Source of the DNA: Gammaproteobacteria bacterium
GTDB lineage: Bacteria > Pseudomonadota > Gammaproteobacteria > Enterobacterales > Alteromonadaceae
Direction of reading: 5' to 3'
DNA length: 14,709 bases
Assembly: GCA_023380515.1 (NCBI GenBank)
Contig: JAMCRH010000176.1
Location: forward strand, 1-14,709
The notes below the pieces were generated by a model. It had not been told where the DNA came from. It made no database searches and saw nothing but the letters and a program-made list of their open reading frames with translations. Numbering within the stretch: position 1 is the stretch's first letter; each line of letters starts with the position of its first letter. A program made the translations under genes and the position numbers. Of this stretch, positions 1 through 5,921 are shown piece by piece.

Positions 1-156
1 GCCAAGGAACGACAGAATCACAGCACTATATATAAGGAAGGCGTGCGCGAGTTGGTCCTGCCAAACACCGATTGCCCCTAAAATGGCGCTGCCCAAAAAC
101 GGTACAATGCCCGCCCATGTTAAGCGGTTCGCTGTCACTATCGTTGCTTCATTCAT
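1..156 (-). CDS. DUF3429 family membrane protein, N-terminal part (runs off left edge)
   Basis: Reading the minus strand from the ATG at 156 gives 52 uninterrupted codons to the window edge, beginning MNEATIVTANRLTWAGIVPF and ending LIYSAVILSFLG. The pattern of a short polar start, a first hydrophobic helix with a V/LPF motif, then a second helix ending in Y-x-A-V-I-L-S-F-L-G is what I recall of the DUF3429 family, small inner-membrane proteins of unknown function. A purine-rich stretch (GAGGAAAGAGCAGAG) precedes the ATG. The gene lies 131 bp downstream of the antiporter gene on the same strand, with a four-unit repeat array between them, so co-transcription is possible but not shown. No function can be given. 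The family call rests on memory of the motif, with about two thirds of the protein missing. Confidence 0.7.
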   Translation of the reverse strand, partial: MNEATIVTANRLTWAGIVPFLGSAILGAIGVWQDQLAHAFLIYSAVILSFLG

Positions 157-172
157 ATCTCTGCTCTTTCCT

Positions 173-268
173 CATTCCAGCCCCGGTCCCTAACGCCGTT
201 CCAGCCCCGGTCCCTAACGCCATTCCAGCCCCGGTCCCTAATGCCATTCCAGCCCCGGTCCCTAACGG
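173..268 (+). repeat. Repeat cluster A: four tandem 24-bp units
   Basis: Four head-to-tail units at 173-196, 197-220, 221-244 and 245-268, each exactly 24 bp, with core CATTCCAGCCCCGGTCCC followed by TAACGC or TAATGC. Differences are single bases: CGTT for CATT in unit 2, TAATGC in unit 3, and TAACGG at the end of unit 4. All point the same way. The array fills most of the gap between the antiporter stop (288) and the DUF3429 start (156), both on the minus strand, so it would be transcribed if the genes are co-transcribed. It belongs to the dispersed family seen throughout the window. Confidence 0.95.
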
Positions 269-270
269 GC

Positions 271-285
271 GCGCGCAATGCGCGC
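271..285. repeat. Small GC-only hairpin at the edge of repeat cluster A
   Basis: GCGCGC (271-276), AAT, GCGCGC (280-285) forms a 6-bp stem with a 3-nt loop, two bases past the antiporter stop codon on the minus strand. A similar GCGCGC tract borders cluster B (near 2914-2919) and cluster F (near 13144-13149), and GGCGCGCC borders clusters C and D. It therefore looks like a boundary sequence of the repeat family rather than an independent terminator. It has no T-run. Confidence 0.55.
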
Positions 286-287
286 AA

Positions 288-1253
288 TTAACCAGCTATG
301 ATCCACGCTAGGTAACCTACATAGGCGACGACGAAAAAGCCACCTTCGAGGCGATTAATCCGCCCTGGCCGGCGAGCCTTTTTGACGCGGAAGGCAAACA
401 GCAAAATACATAAAGTCATTAACGCCATCACCGCGTAGTCGCGGGTTAACACCGCCGGTTCGAGCTCAAACGGTTGAATTGCACCGGCTATCCCCACTAC
501 GGCCAAGGTGTTAAATAAGTTCGATCCGATGACATTGCCCAACGCCAAATCGTGTTCATTTTTACGAATTGCTGCGATGGCGCTCGCCAACTCCGGCAGA
601 GACGTGCCGATGGCAACAATGGTCAGGCCGATAACGAGGTCGCTCACCCCGAATGCTTCGGCAATTTCAACCGCGCCCCACACCAAAACGCGCGAGCTTA
701 AAATCAGTAAAACCAAGCCGATCACCAACCAAATCAATGCTTTATTCAACGGCATCGGGTGGCTGTCCATTTCTGCTTCGGTCTCTAAACCTAATGCGTC
801 ATCGCCGTTGAGCCCTTGTTTAATTGACCAACCCATGACCGCGAAAAATACCACCAACAGAATCCAAGCGTCACGCGCACTGATGTTGCCGTCCAAAATC
901 AGCCACCCGGCCAACACAGTTACACCGATTAAAACCGGCATTTCTCGGCGTAACACATTCGACTGCACGGTTATCGGCGCGATTAATGCGGTAATGCCGA
1001 GCACCATGCCAATGTTGGCGGTGTTAGAGCCGAACGCGTTCCCAAGCGCAAGGCCTGGATTTCCGCCGATGGCAGCGAAGGCCGACACCACCATTTCTGG
1101 CGCTGAAGTACCGAAACCGATGATGAGCATACCGATTAAAAGTGGCGACATGCCTAAATGTCGAGCAGTCGCGGCTGCGCCATCGATAAATCGGTCGGCG
1201 GACCAAATTAGCAAAACCAGACCAAATATGACTGCAACTGCTGCTAAAAGCAT
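288..1253 (-). CDS. Calcium/sodium antiporter (CaCA family, YrbG-like)
   Basis: An inner-membrane cation exchanger of the CaCA superfamily, expected to swap Na+ (or H+/K+) against Ca2+. The 321 residues are mostly hydrophobic and contain the two signature alpha-repeats in inverted arrangement: GFGTSAPE at 46-53 with GNAFGSNTAN at 71-80, and AIGTSLPE at 214-221 with GNVIGSNLFN at 239-248. The two Glu (E53, E221) and the Asn/Ser residues of the GN-x-x-GSN motifs are the ion ligands in this family. A short acidic loop at about 150-165 separates the halves. The ATG at 1253 is supported by AGGAGT four bases upstream. The stop of the upstream Na/Pi gene is at 1270, 16 bases before this start, so the two are almost certainly one transcript. 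Length is normal for bacterial YrbG-type proteins. Substrate preference cannot be read from the sequence. Confidence 0.93.
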   Translation of the reverse strand: MLLAAVAVIFGLVLLIWSADRFIDGAAATARHLGMSPLLIGMLIIGFGTSAPEMVVSAFAAIGGNPGLALGNAFGSNTANIGMVLGITALIAPITVQSNVLRREMPVLIGVTVLAGWLILDGNISARDAWILLVVFFAVMGWSIKQGLNGDDALGLETEAEMDSHPMPLNKALIWLVIGLVLLILSSRVLVWGAVEIAEAFGVSDLVIGLTIVAIGTSLPELASAIAAIRKNEHDLALGNVIGSNLFNTLAVVGIAGAIQPFELEPAVLTRDYAVMALMTLCILLFAFRVKKARRPGRINRLEGGFFVVAYVGYLAWIIAG

Positions 1254-1269
1254 CGATACTCCTCGTTAT

Positions 1270-2844
1270 TTAATCTATATCGTTGGTTGGATAAATTGTT
1301 GCCGCAACGTGCACGATTCGCTTCGCGCAGTCTTCGAACAAACTAATAATATGTAGATAACTTGTCACTAACGGCGCAGCCTTTTGATTGTCGCGAACTT
1401 CATTCAAAAGCTCTGCACGCCTTGCGCGACGGGCACTTCGTATTGTCTCTAAGTGTGCCGCCCGCTCTTCTAGACTCATCGCTTTTAAGTCACCCGTGCG
1501 AAGCAACTTCAGTAACGCTTCACGCAGCTCATCCGAAAATGCCTTTTCGATGTCATTGTGCGGCAAGTTTGCCAAAATATGGAACGTTTCCCGTAGTTCG
1601 AGGCACTCTTCACGCGCCCAACTTAGGTTCAAAAACTGTTCTGCTGAATCATCCAGTGGTGCCTTGGTTGCGAGTCGATTGCCAAAATCTTGGATAGTCT
1701 CAAGCAACGCCTTGGTGTCCATTTCCTCTTCGGGTTTGGGTGCGTCCGGGTCTAAAACAGTACGCCCTCGCAGTAGTAACTGTTTGAAAACTCGTTTAAT
1801 TTCGGAGTGCATCGCCGCCACACCCATGCTCGGAATACCAACGACGGTGTCATCGAGGTAGCGCGGTTTAACCGAGGTTAATTCTGGTTGTTTAATCCAA
1901 CGTTCGACGCGACGCAGGATTTTGTCCGCCAAAAACCACATAAGTACAAGGCCGAGCAAGTTGAATAAGGTGTGATAAAGGGCCAATCCGGTTGAAATGT
2001 TCTGGCGACCGTCGCCGCCCGACAACCATTCCGCAACCCACCACATCGGCGCGAGCAAAATGAGCGCGATAACGGCGGTGAATACTTTTTCGACGACATG
2101 CACGAGAGCCAATCGCCGCGCGTTCGTCGTTGCGCCAATAGTCGCCAATAAACTTGTGGCCGTGGTGCCGATGTTAGCGCCAATCACTAGCGCCGCGCCG
2201 AGCAGCGGCGTCAAAACGCCGGTTACCGATGCGGTCAAAACGATTGCGATGGCGGCTGAGGACGACTGAATCAATGCAGTTAACAACGCACCGATGAGCA
2301 CGCCGAGCACAATTCCAAACACACCGGAGGCACCAAGTTGTTCGATAGGAATCCAGTCGGCAACATCAACAAAGGCGTCGCGCAGCAATCCGAGGCCGAG
2401 GAATAACACGCCGAAACCGGTGAAAGTCATGCCCAAATGTGCGGCTCGACTGTCTTTGAAGATGAGTTTCATGAACATGCCGACGCCGATAAGTGGTAAG
2501 GCGATAAGTTCAACGCGGATTTTTAGGCCGACCAGCGCGACGATCCACGCGGTCATGGTGGTGCCGAGGTTACTACCGAACACGACCCACGCGGCCTGGC
2601 GTAATTTCAGCATGCCGGCGTTGGTGAAACCGAGTGTTGCGACGATCACCGCGCTACTACTTTGCACCAGTGCTGTGATGCTAAAGCCTGTGAATGCAGC
2701 TTTTAAGCGGGTTTGAGTGGAGCGCTCAAGAAAAGTCGCGAGGGAATTACCAGCCGCAGCTTTCAGGCCGTCGGTCATCATGGCCATGCCTAACAGCAAT
2801 AGCCCGAGGCCGCCCAACGTCATCGTTACCGTAGTCCACGCCAT
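1270..2844 (-). CDS. Na/Pi cotransporter family protein with PhoU-like C-terminal domain
   Basis: A membrane protein of the NptA/YjbB-type Na+/phosphate cotransporter family. The membrane half (about residues 1-320) carries the duplicated family motif: QSSSA at 61-65 followed by GSNLGTT at 90-96, and QSSSA at 193-197 followed by GANIGTT at 222-228. From about residue 340 the protein becomes charged and helical, as expected for the PhoU-like cytosolic tail many bacterial members carry. In related bacteria such proteins move phosphate in or out. Direction here is unknown and no pho genes are nearby. The ATG at 2844 has a good ribosome site (AAGGGG). It is first of a probable two-gene unit with the antiporter 16 bp downstream. 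Nothing is broken, and 524 residues is within the family's range. Confidence 0.92.
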   Translation of the reverse strand: MAWTTVTMTLGGLGLLLLGMAMMTDGLKAAAGNSLATFLERSTQTRLKAAFTGFSITALVQSSSAVIVATLGFTNAGMLKLRQAAWVVFGSNLGTTMTAWIVALVGLKIRVELIALPLIGVGMFMKLIFKDSRAAHLGMTFTGFGVLFLGLGLLRDAFVDVADWIPIEQLGASGVFGIVLGVLIGALLTALIQSSSAAIAIVLTASVTGVLTPLLGAALVIGANIGTTATSLLATIGATTNARRLALVHVVEKVFTAVIALILLAPMWWVAEWLSGGDGRQNISTGLALYHTLFNLLGLVLMWFLADKILRRVERWIKQPELTSVKPRYLDDTVVGIPSMGVAAMHSEIKRVFKQLLLRGRTVLDPDAPKPEEEMDTKALLETIQDFGNRLATKAPLDDSAEQFLNLSWAREECLELRETFHILANLPHNDIEKAFSDELREALLKLLRTGDLKAMSLEERAAHLETIRSARRARRAELLNEVRDNQKAAPLVTSYLHIISLFEDCAKRIVHVAATIYPTNDID

Positions 2845-2875
2845 CCGTTTCCCCTTCTACACCGTTCCTCGCCAT

Positions 2876-2904
2876 AGAATAACTTGTTTCTTACTTGCTG
2901 GTAA
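2876..2904 (-). promoter_or_regulatory. Candidate sigma-70 promoter for the Na/Pi-antiporter pair
   Basis: On the minus strand TTACCA (2904-2899) and TATTCT (2881-2876) are separated by 17 bases, each matching four of six consensus positions. It lies about 30 bases upstream of the Na/Pi start and just downstream of repeat cluster B in the direction of transcription. It was found by eye only. Confidence 0.35.
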
Positions 2905-2920
2905 GCCCCATTGCGCGCGC

Positions 2921-3040
2921 CCATTGCGGACCGGGGCTGGAATGCGATTAGGGACCGGGGCTGGAATCGCATTAGGGACCGGGGCTGGAATGCGATTAGG
3001 GACCGGGGCTGGAATGGCGTTCGGGACCGGGGCTGGAATG
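2921..3040 (-). repeat. Repeat cluster B: five tandem 24-bp units
   Basis: Five head-to-tail units at 2921-2944, 2945-2968, 2969-2992, 2993-3016 and 3017-3040, all exactly 24 bp. Core GGGACCGGGGCTGGAATG (GCGGACC in the first unit), in the opposite orientation on the plus strand to cluster A. The joint between core and next unit alternates CGATTA, GCATTA and GCGTTC. A GCGCGCGCCC tract precedes the first unit. The array lies between the GDT1-family stop (3049) and the Na/Pi promoter region, so it is in the same orientation relative to the surrounding minus-strand genes as cluster A is to its own. Confidence 0.95.
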
Positions 3041-3048
3041 AGCCAACG

Positions 3049-3621
3049 CTACAACTCACTCAGTATGCTAAACAGGCCAAGCCCGACAAATACAACACAG
3101 CCAACGTAGCGTATAACATGCATTGGAACTCGGTTGGTGACCCAAGCACCGAAGAATACAACCGGCAACAATAGTAAATTCATTCCGACCACAGCGCCGA
3201 GTGCAACCGGTACAATTGTCTCATAGCGGGCGGCGAGCATCATGGTAACTATCTGAGATTTATCAGCAATTTCTGACAAACTTAACAATAGGAAGGAAGC
3301 AACAAAGGCACCGTACTTGAAATACTTCGACGAATTGGAATCTTTATCATCGCCTTTATCAGGGCGAAGCATAGCTAACCCCATGATAATAAAAACTATC
3401 CCCACAACGAAAGAAATCACAGAACCGGACATAAAGTCGCCTAACACGAAACCTAAAGAGCTAGCGATTCCGTGCATAACAATAGTGGAAAGCACGACGC
3501 CGGCAACAACTGCTGCGCGTTGGTTAGAATAGCGAGCCGCTAATAACAACGCGATAAACTGTGTTTTGTCGCCTAATTCTGCGGCAGCCACTGCAATTAA
3601 AGTCGTGAAGAATTCGTTCAT
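3049..3621 (-). CDS. GDT1/UPF0016 (TMEM165) family cation exporter, MneA-like
   Basis: A 190-residue membrane protein with two homologous hydrophobic halves, each starting with the family's acidic signature: ELGDKTQ at 15-21 and EIADKSQ at 117-123, each followed by a helix ending in LAARY. Bacterial members (MneA type) export Mn2+, while eukaryotic members carry Ca2+ or Mn2+. The halves are joined by a hydrophilic loop at about 87-101. The second signature has Ala where Gly is usual (E-x-G-D-K/R-S/T) but keeps the Glu and Asp that bind the ion. The start at 3621 follows from the MNEFF...E-x-G-D layout typical of the family. A weak -10-like TGTTAGACT lies at 3657-3649, about 30 bases upstream. 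I saw nothing resembling a yybP-ykoY manganese riboswitch, though the search was by eye. The stop is nine bases from cluster B. Confidence 0.92.
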   Translation of the reverse strand: MNEFFTTLIAVAAAELGDKTQFIALLLAARYSNQRAAVVAGVVLSTIVMHGIASSLGFVLGDFMSGSVISFVVGIVFIIMGLAMLRPDKGDDKDSNSSKYFKYGAFVASFLLLSLSEIADKSQIVTMMLAARYETIVPVALGAVVGMNLLLLPVVFFGAWVTNRVPMHVIRYVGCVVFVGLGLFSILSEL

Positions 3622-3698
3622 TTCGCACCCTAAGTAAAAAGCGCGAGGAGTCTAACATATTTCTTATTATTTTTCGGCAATTTGTAATTAGGCGCGCC

Positions 3699-3770
3699 TG
3701 ATAGGGACTGGGGCTGGAATGCGTTTCCAGCCCCGGTCCCGAACGCCATTCCAGCTACGGTCCGCAATAC
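3699..3770. repeat. Repeat cluster C: inverted pair forming a 16-bp hairpin, plus one more unit
   Basis: A unit with core GGGACTGGGGCTGGAA (3704-3719) faces one with TTCCAGCCCCGGTCCC (3725-3740) across TGCGT. All 16 positions pair, one as G-T. A third unit, of the CGTAGC/GCTACG core subtype, follows at 3747-3768. GGCGCGCC precedes the pair at 3691-3698. The cluster lies in the divergent gap between the GDT1-family gene (minus) and the lipoprotein gene (plus), upstream of both starts. The remainder of that gap is AT-rich and holds no gene I can support. Confidence 0.93.
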
Positions 3771-3880
3771 GAGCAGCAATGCCAACTCATTGTTCTTTAT
3801 ACCTCTTTCGAAAGTGGCGGAGGCTTCATTCTGCACCTACACTAAACATAGGCACATGAACGATAACGATAGGAGGTTCT

Positions 3881-4711
3881 ATGTTTTTCAGAACCAGTAC
3901 GTTTTTAGTAGTGGCTGTAGCTTGGTTGGTGGGCTGCACACCAGCAAATCAGGGGGAAGTCGATGTTCCAGAGCTTGATGCCGCCGTCGAGCAAACGGCC
4001 GAGCTACGCCCTCCTTGCCAATTAACTTTCGGCTTTGAAAGTTGGGAGCCTTATCAATACCTTAGCGTCGGCGGCGAAGTTGGCGGTGTTGATGTCGAAA
4101 TCGCTCAACGCGTTGCAAATGAAATTGGTTGTACATTAAAAGCCGAGCAAGGCAGCTGGATGGAATTGCTTGAATGGCTTCAAAACGGCGAAATTGATTT
4201 CGTCATGGGCGCATCAATGACCGAAAGTCGCAGAGAATATGCCCACTTTTCAATACCCTACCGTCAAGAACAATTTAGCCTATTTGTTCGCGCAGAAGAA
4301 TTACCACGCTATACGATGGATACGATCGAGGAATTTTTGAGTGAAGGCTACCGAATGGGTGTCGTCAACGAATACTTTTACGGTGATGATTTACAAGGAT
4401 TGATGCATGAATCTGAATATTCCGACCAGTTTGTCGGTACTATTTTGAATGAAATGAATATGGCGCGACTTTTAGATGCCGATATTGACGGATTTTTGGA
4501 AGACAACTTAGTTGCAGCTTCTATTATCCGTCGACGCGGCCTGAGTGAACGCATAGCTCGCACAGAAATCCATTTGGACTCATCTGATGTTTACATTATG
4601 TTCTCACGTAGCTCAGTTTCAGGGAGTGAAATCGATGCATTCAACAATGCTTTAAGAACAGCAATTAACAGCGGCTATATTGATTCTCTCATTCGTCGAT
4701 ACGGTGGGTAA
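3881..4711 (+). CDS. Family-3 solute-binding lipoprotein (amino-acid-binding type)
   Basis: A 276-residue extracytoplasmic binding protein of the SBP_bac_3 family, which usually delivers polar amino acids to ABC permeases. The signal peptide ends in the lipobox LVGC, with Cys19 as the lipidated residue. Thr rather than Asp follows it, which under the Lol rule predicts sorting to the outer membrane. The mature protein shows GVDVEIAQ (69-76) and MTESRREYAHFSIPY (113-127), both standard family-3 positions for ligand contact and fold. AGGAGG about seven bases upstream fixes the ATG at 3881. No permease or ATPase gene is adjacent. It could therefore serve a transporter elsewhere or act as a sensor; orphan family-3 proteins of about 250 residues are common in Alteromonadales. 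The ligand cannot be told. A terminator follows 11 bases after the stop. Confidence 0.88.
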   Translation: MFFRTSTFLVVAVAWLVGCTPANQGEVDVPELDAAVEQTAELRPPCQLTFGFESWEPYQYLSVGGEVGGVDVEIAQRVANEIGCTLKAEQGSWMELLEWLQNGEIDFVMGASMTESRREYAHFSIPYRQEQFSLFVRAEELPRYTMDTIEEFLSEGYRMGVVNEYFYGDDLQGLMHESEYSDQFVGTILNEMNMARLLDADIDGFLEDNLVAASIIRRRGLSERIARTEIHLDSSDVYIMFSRSSVSGSEIDAFNNALRTAINSGYIDSLIRRYGG

Positions 4712-4722
4712 AACTCACTTAT

Positions 4723-4759
4723 AACTCCGCCTGAAGTCAAATTTGGTTCAGGCGGAGTT
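4723..4759. terminator. Hairpin terminator between convergent genes
   Basis: AACTCCGCCTGAA (4723-4735) and TTCAGGCGGAGTT (4747-4759) pair perfectly over 13 bp with an 11-nt loop. It lies between the lipoprotein stop (4711) and the RAYT stop (4763), so it could serve both strands. The T-tract is weak on both sides (CTATT on plus, ATAAGTGAGTTTT on minus). It is unrelated to the dispersed 24-bp repeat. Confidence 0.75.
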
Positions 4760-4762
4760 CTA

Positions 4763-5620
4763 TTAAGATGCTTTTTTAACTCTCTTTTCTTTTTCGAATT
4801 CTTCTAATTCCCGCCAACGTCTAAACTGCTCCTCGCTCACAATATCCAATTTTTGTTCAAGGCGTAGCTGTTTTGGTGCAGTAAAATCATAAGCGTCACG
4901 GTGCACGTCATCACAGAAAATATACTGCTTTTCCTTAGGTTTCTTAGAATTACCGGGTTTAAAATAATGCTGACTAACACCGATCTCCCTCTCTAAAGAA
5001 ATACAGTATTCTCGGCTGGCAATTGCAATTCTCCGCCGTGTCGCCTGGCGTATACCGTCCAGTTCTTCCGGTGGAATTGTTTGCCGACACCAGTCTCGGT
5101 AATTCTCCTCTCGCTCATATTGATTCTCACCAAGCTCTACAAAATAAGGATGAGGTGAGATTAATTTATCTGGTCTCCCATGCCCGTTAGCTCGATAGCT
5201 AGTAAACTTAGCCGCGAATAGAGTACGCACCATTCCAGCTCGTAAAGGGTTATTTTCGATATACCGCATGGTATTTAAAAGGTATTGCTCGGTGTCCACA
5301 ACAGACGCAAAAAACCGCCCTTGATAGAGCGTTCCCACACGCTCATAAGTTCTATTAACGTGGGTCACATAATTTGAACCAAGATCTCGCATGGTTTTTG
5401 AAATTGCGTGTTCTTTGACTTGTGTCAGTAATAAATGAAAGTGGTTATCCATAAGCGCATAAGCATGAACCAAAACGCCATGCTTAAGTGCGTATTTTCG
5501 CAACCAAAATAGGAAATAATTTCTGTCCTTGTCACTCCAATAAATCTGACATTTATTGGTTCCACGCTGAACCACATGCATGGTGAGATAAGGGCGTTTA
5601 ATACAATGTTTGCGTGCCAT
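4763..5620 (-). CDS. REP-associated tyrosine transposase (RAYT, Y1_Tnp / IS200-like)
   Basis: A single-strand DNA endonuclease of the IS200/IS605 Y1 superfamily. RAYTs are single-copy relatives that nick and join DNA at REP palindromes. The HUH motif is HFH at 60-62, in MDNHFHLLL. A C-terminal helix holds EQYLLNTMRYIENNPLRAGM (111-130), the RAYT hallmark; Y113 is the likely catalytic Tyr by position, with Y120 the alternative. Beyond about 140 there is a long basic tail with a predicted helical region (about 185-215) and a charged C-terminus. GGAG seven bases upstream supports the ATG at 5620. The ORF is intact, at 285 residues a little longer than many RAYTs. No left/right IS ends or target duplication were seen, as expected for a RAYT rather than an insertion sequence. 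Repeat cluster D begins 130 bp upstream. A convergent lipoprotein gene lies on the other side. Confidence 0.88.
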   Translation of the reverse strand: MARKHCIKRPYLTMHVVQRGTNKCQIYWSDKDRNYFLFWLRKYALKHGVLVHAYALMDNHFHLLLTQVKEHAISKTMRDLGSNYVTHVNRTYERVGTLYQGRFFASVVDTEQYLLNTMRYIENNPLRAGMVRTLFAAKFTSYRANGHGRPDKLISPHPYFVELGENQYEREENYRDWCRQTIPPEELDGIRQATRRRIAIASREYCISLEREIGVSQHYFKPGNSKKPKEKQYIFCDDVHRDAYDFTAPKQLRLEQKLDIVSEEQFRRWRELEEFEKEKRVKKAS

Positions 5621-5664
5621 ATTTAGCTCCGTGCTATTCGTTATAGCTTCCGATGTCTAGTTAA

Positions 5665-5682
5665 CTGCGACAATATTCGCAG
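5665..5682. repeat. Short dyad upstream of the RAYT gene
   Basis: CTGCGA (5665-5670) and TCGCAG (5677-5682) form a 6-bp dyad with a 6-nt AT-rich centre, 45-62 bases upstream of the RAYT start. On the minus strand GTAG occurs a few bases before it. This could be an operator or a minimal REP-like hairpin; the stem is short enough to be chance. The rest of 5621-5750 shows no gene. Confidence 0.35.
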
Positions 5683-5750
5683 CCCATCTACCATAGACCT
5701 TTTCCCTCCAAATACCCATAGTCTTAATCCATTACCTACATAAATAGCTG

Positions 5751-5872
5751 ATTGCGGACCGGGGCCGGAATGCCATTAGGCGCGCCCGCTAGGGACCGGG
5801 GCCGGAATGGGATTAGGCGCGCCCGCTAGGGACCGGGGCCGGAATCGCATTCCAGCCCTGGTCCGTAATGCG
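5751..5872. repeat. Repeat cluster D: unit, two 37-bp composite units, and an inverted unit
   Basis: The region starts with a unit of core GCGGACCGGGGCCGGAATG (5754-5772). Two tandem 37-bp composites follow at 5775-5811 and 5812-5848, each made of ATTAGGCGCGCCCGCTA plus the core GGGACCGGGGCCGGAAT; they differ only in the last three bases. An inverted unit (5848-5872) ends the cluster and pairs with the preceding core: 5830-5845 with 5849-5864, a 16-bp stem with 3-nt loop, one G-T wobble and one C-A mismatch. The core here reads GGGGCCGG rather than GGGGCTGG, the form also found in gltB. The cluster fills the gap between the divergent RAYT (minus) and GAPDH (plus) genes. About 50 bases remain before the GAPDH start, with TATGAT at 5883-5888 as a possible -10 but no convincing -35. 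Confidence 0.94.
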
Positions 5873-5921
5873 AAAAATCGGCTATGATTAATGCAACAAA
5901 CAAGAAAAGCGAGAGGTAGTT

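Noticed and set aside
173..268. CRISPR array
   Set aside because: The 24-bp repeats abut directly with no unique spacers, occur in many places in both orientations, and no cas gene is present.
72..311. A plus-strand reading frame with repeated PAPVPNA peptides
   Set aside because: It is the open frame of the tandem 24-bp units (eight codons each) and overlaps the start of the DUF3429 gene on the other strand. It has no ribosome site or known domain.
508..1356. A 282-codon plus-strand frame opposite the antiporter
   Set aside because: It is antisense to a clearly real CaCA gene, with a composition typical of a shadow frame and no recognisable motif.
1388..1861. Plus-strand frame opposite the PhoU-like tail of the Na/Pi gene
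   Set aside because: Ser/Arg-rich shadow of the real minus-strand gene; no domain and no start signals.
2717..3109. Plus-strand frame with GTGAGM repeats over cluster B
   Set aside because: It is made of repeat units plus the antisense of the Na/Pi gene start; the periodicity comes from the DNA repeat.
3622..3720. Manganese (yybP-ykoY) riboswitch before the MneA-like gene
   Set aside because: The leader is short and AT-rich, and I could not find the conserved riboswitch blocks.
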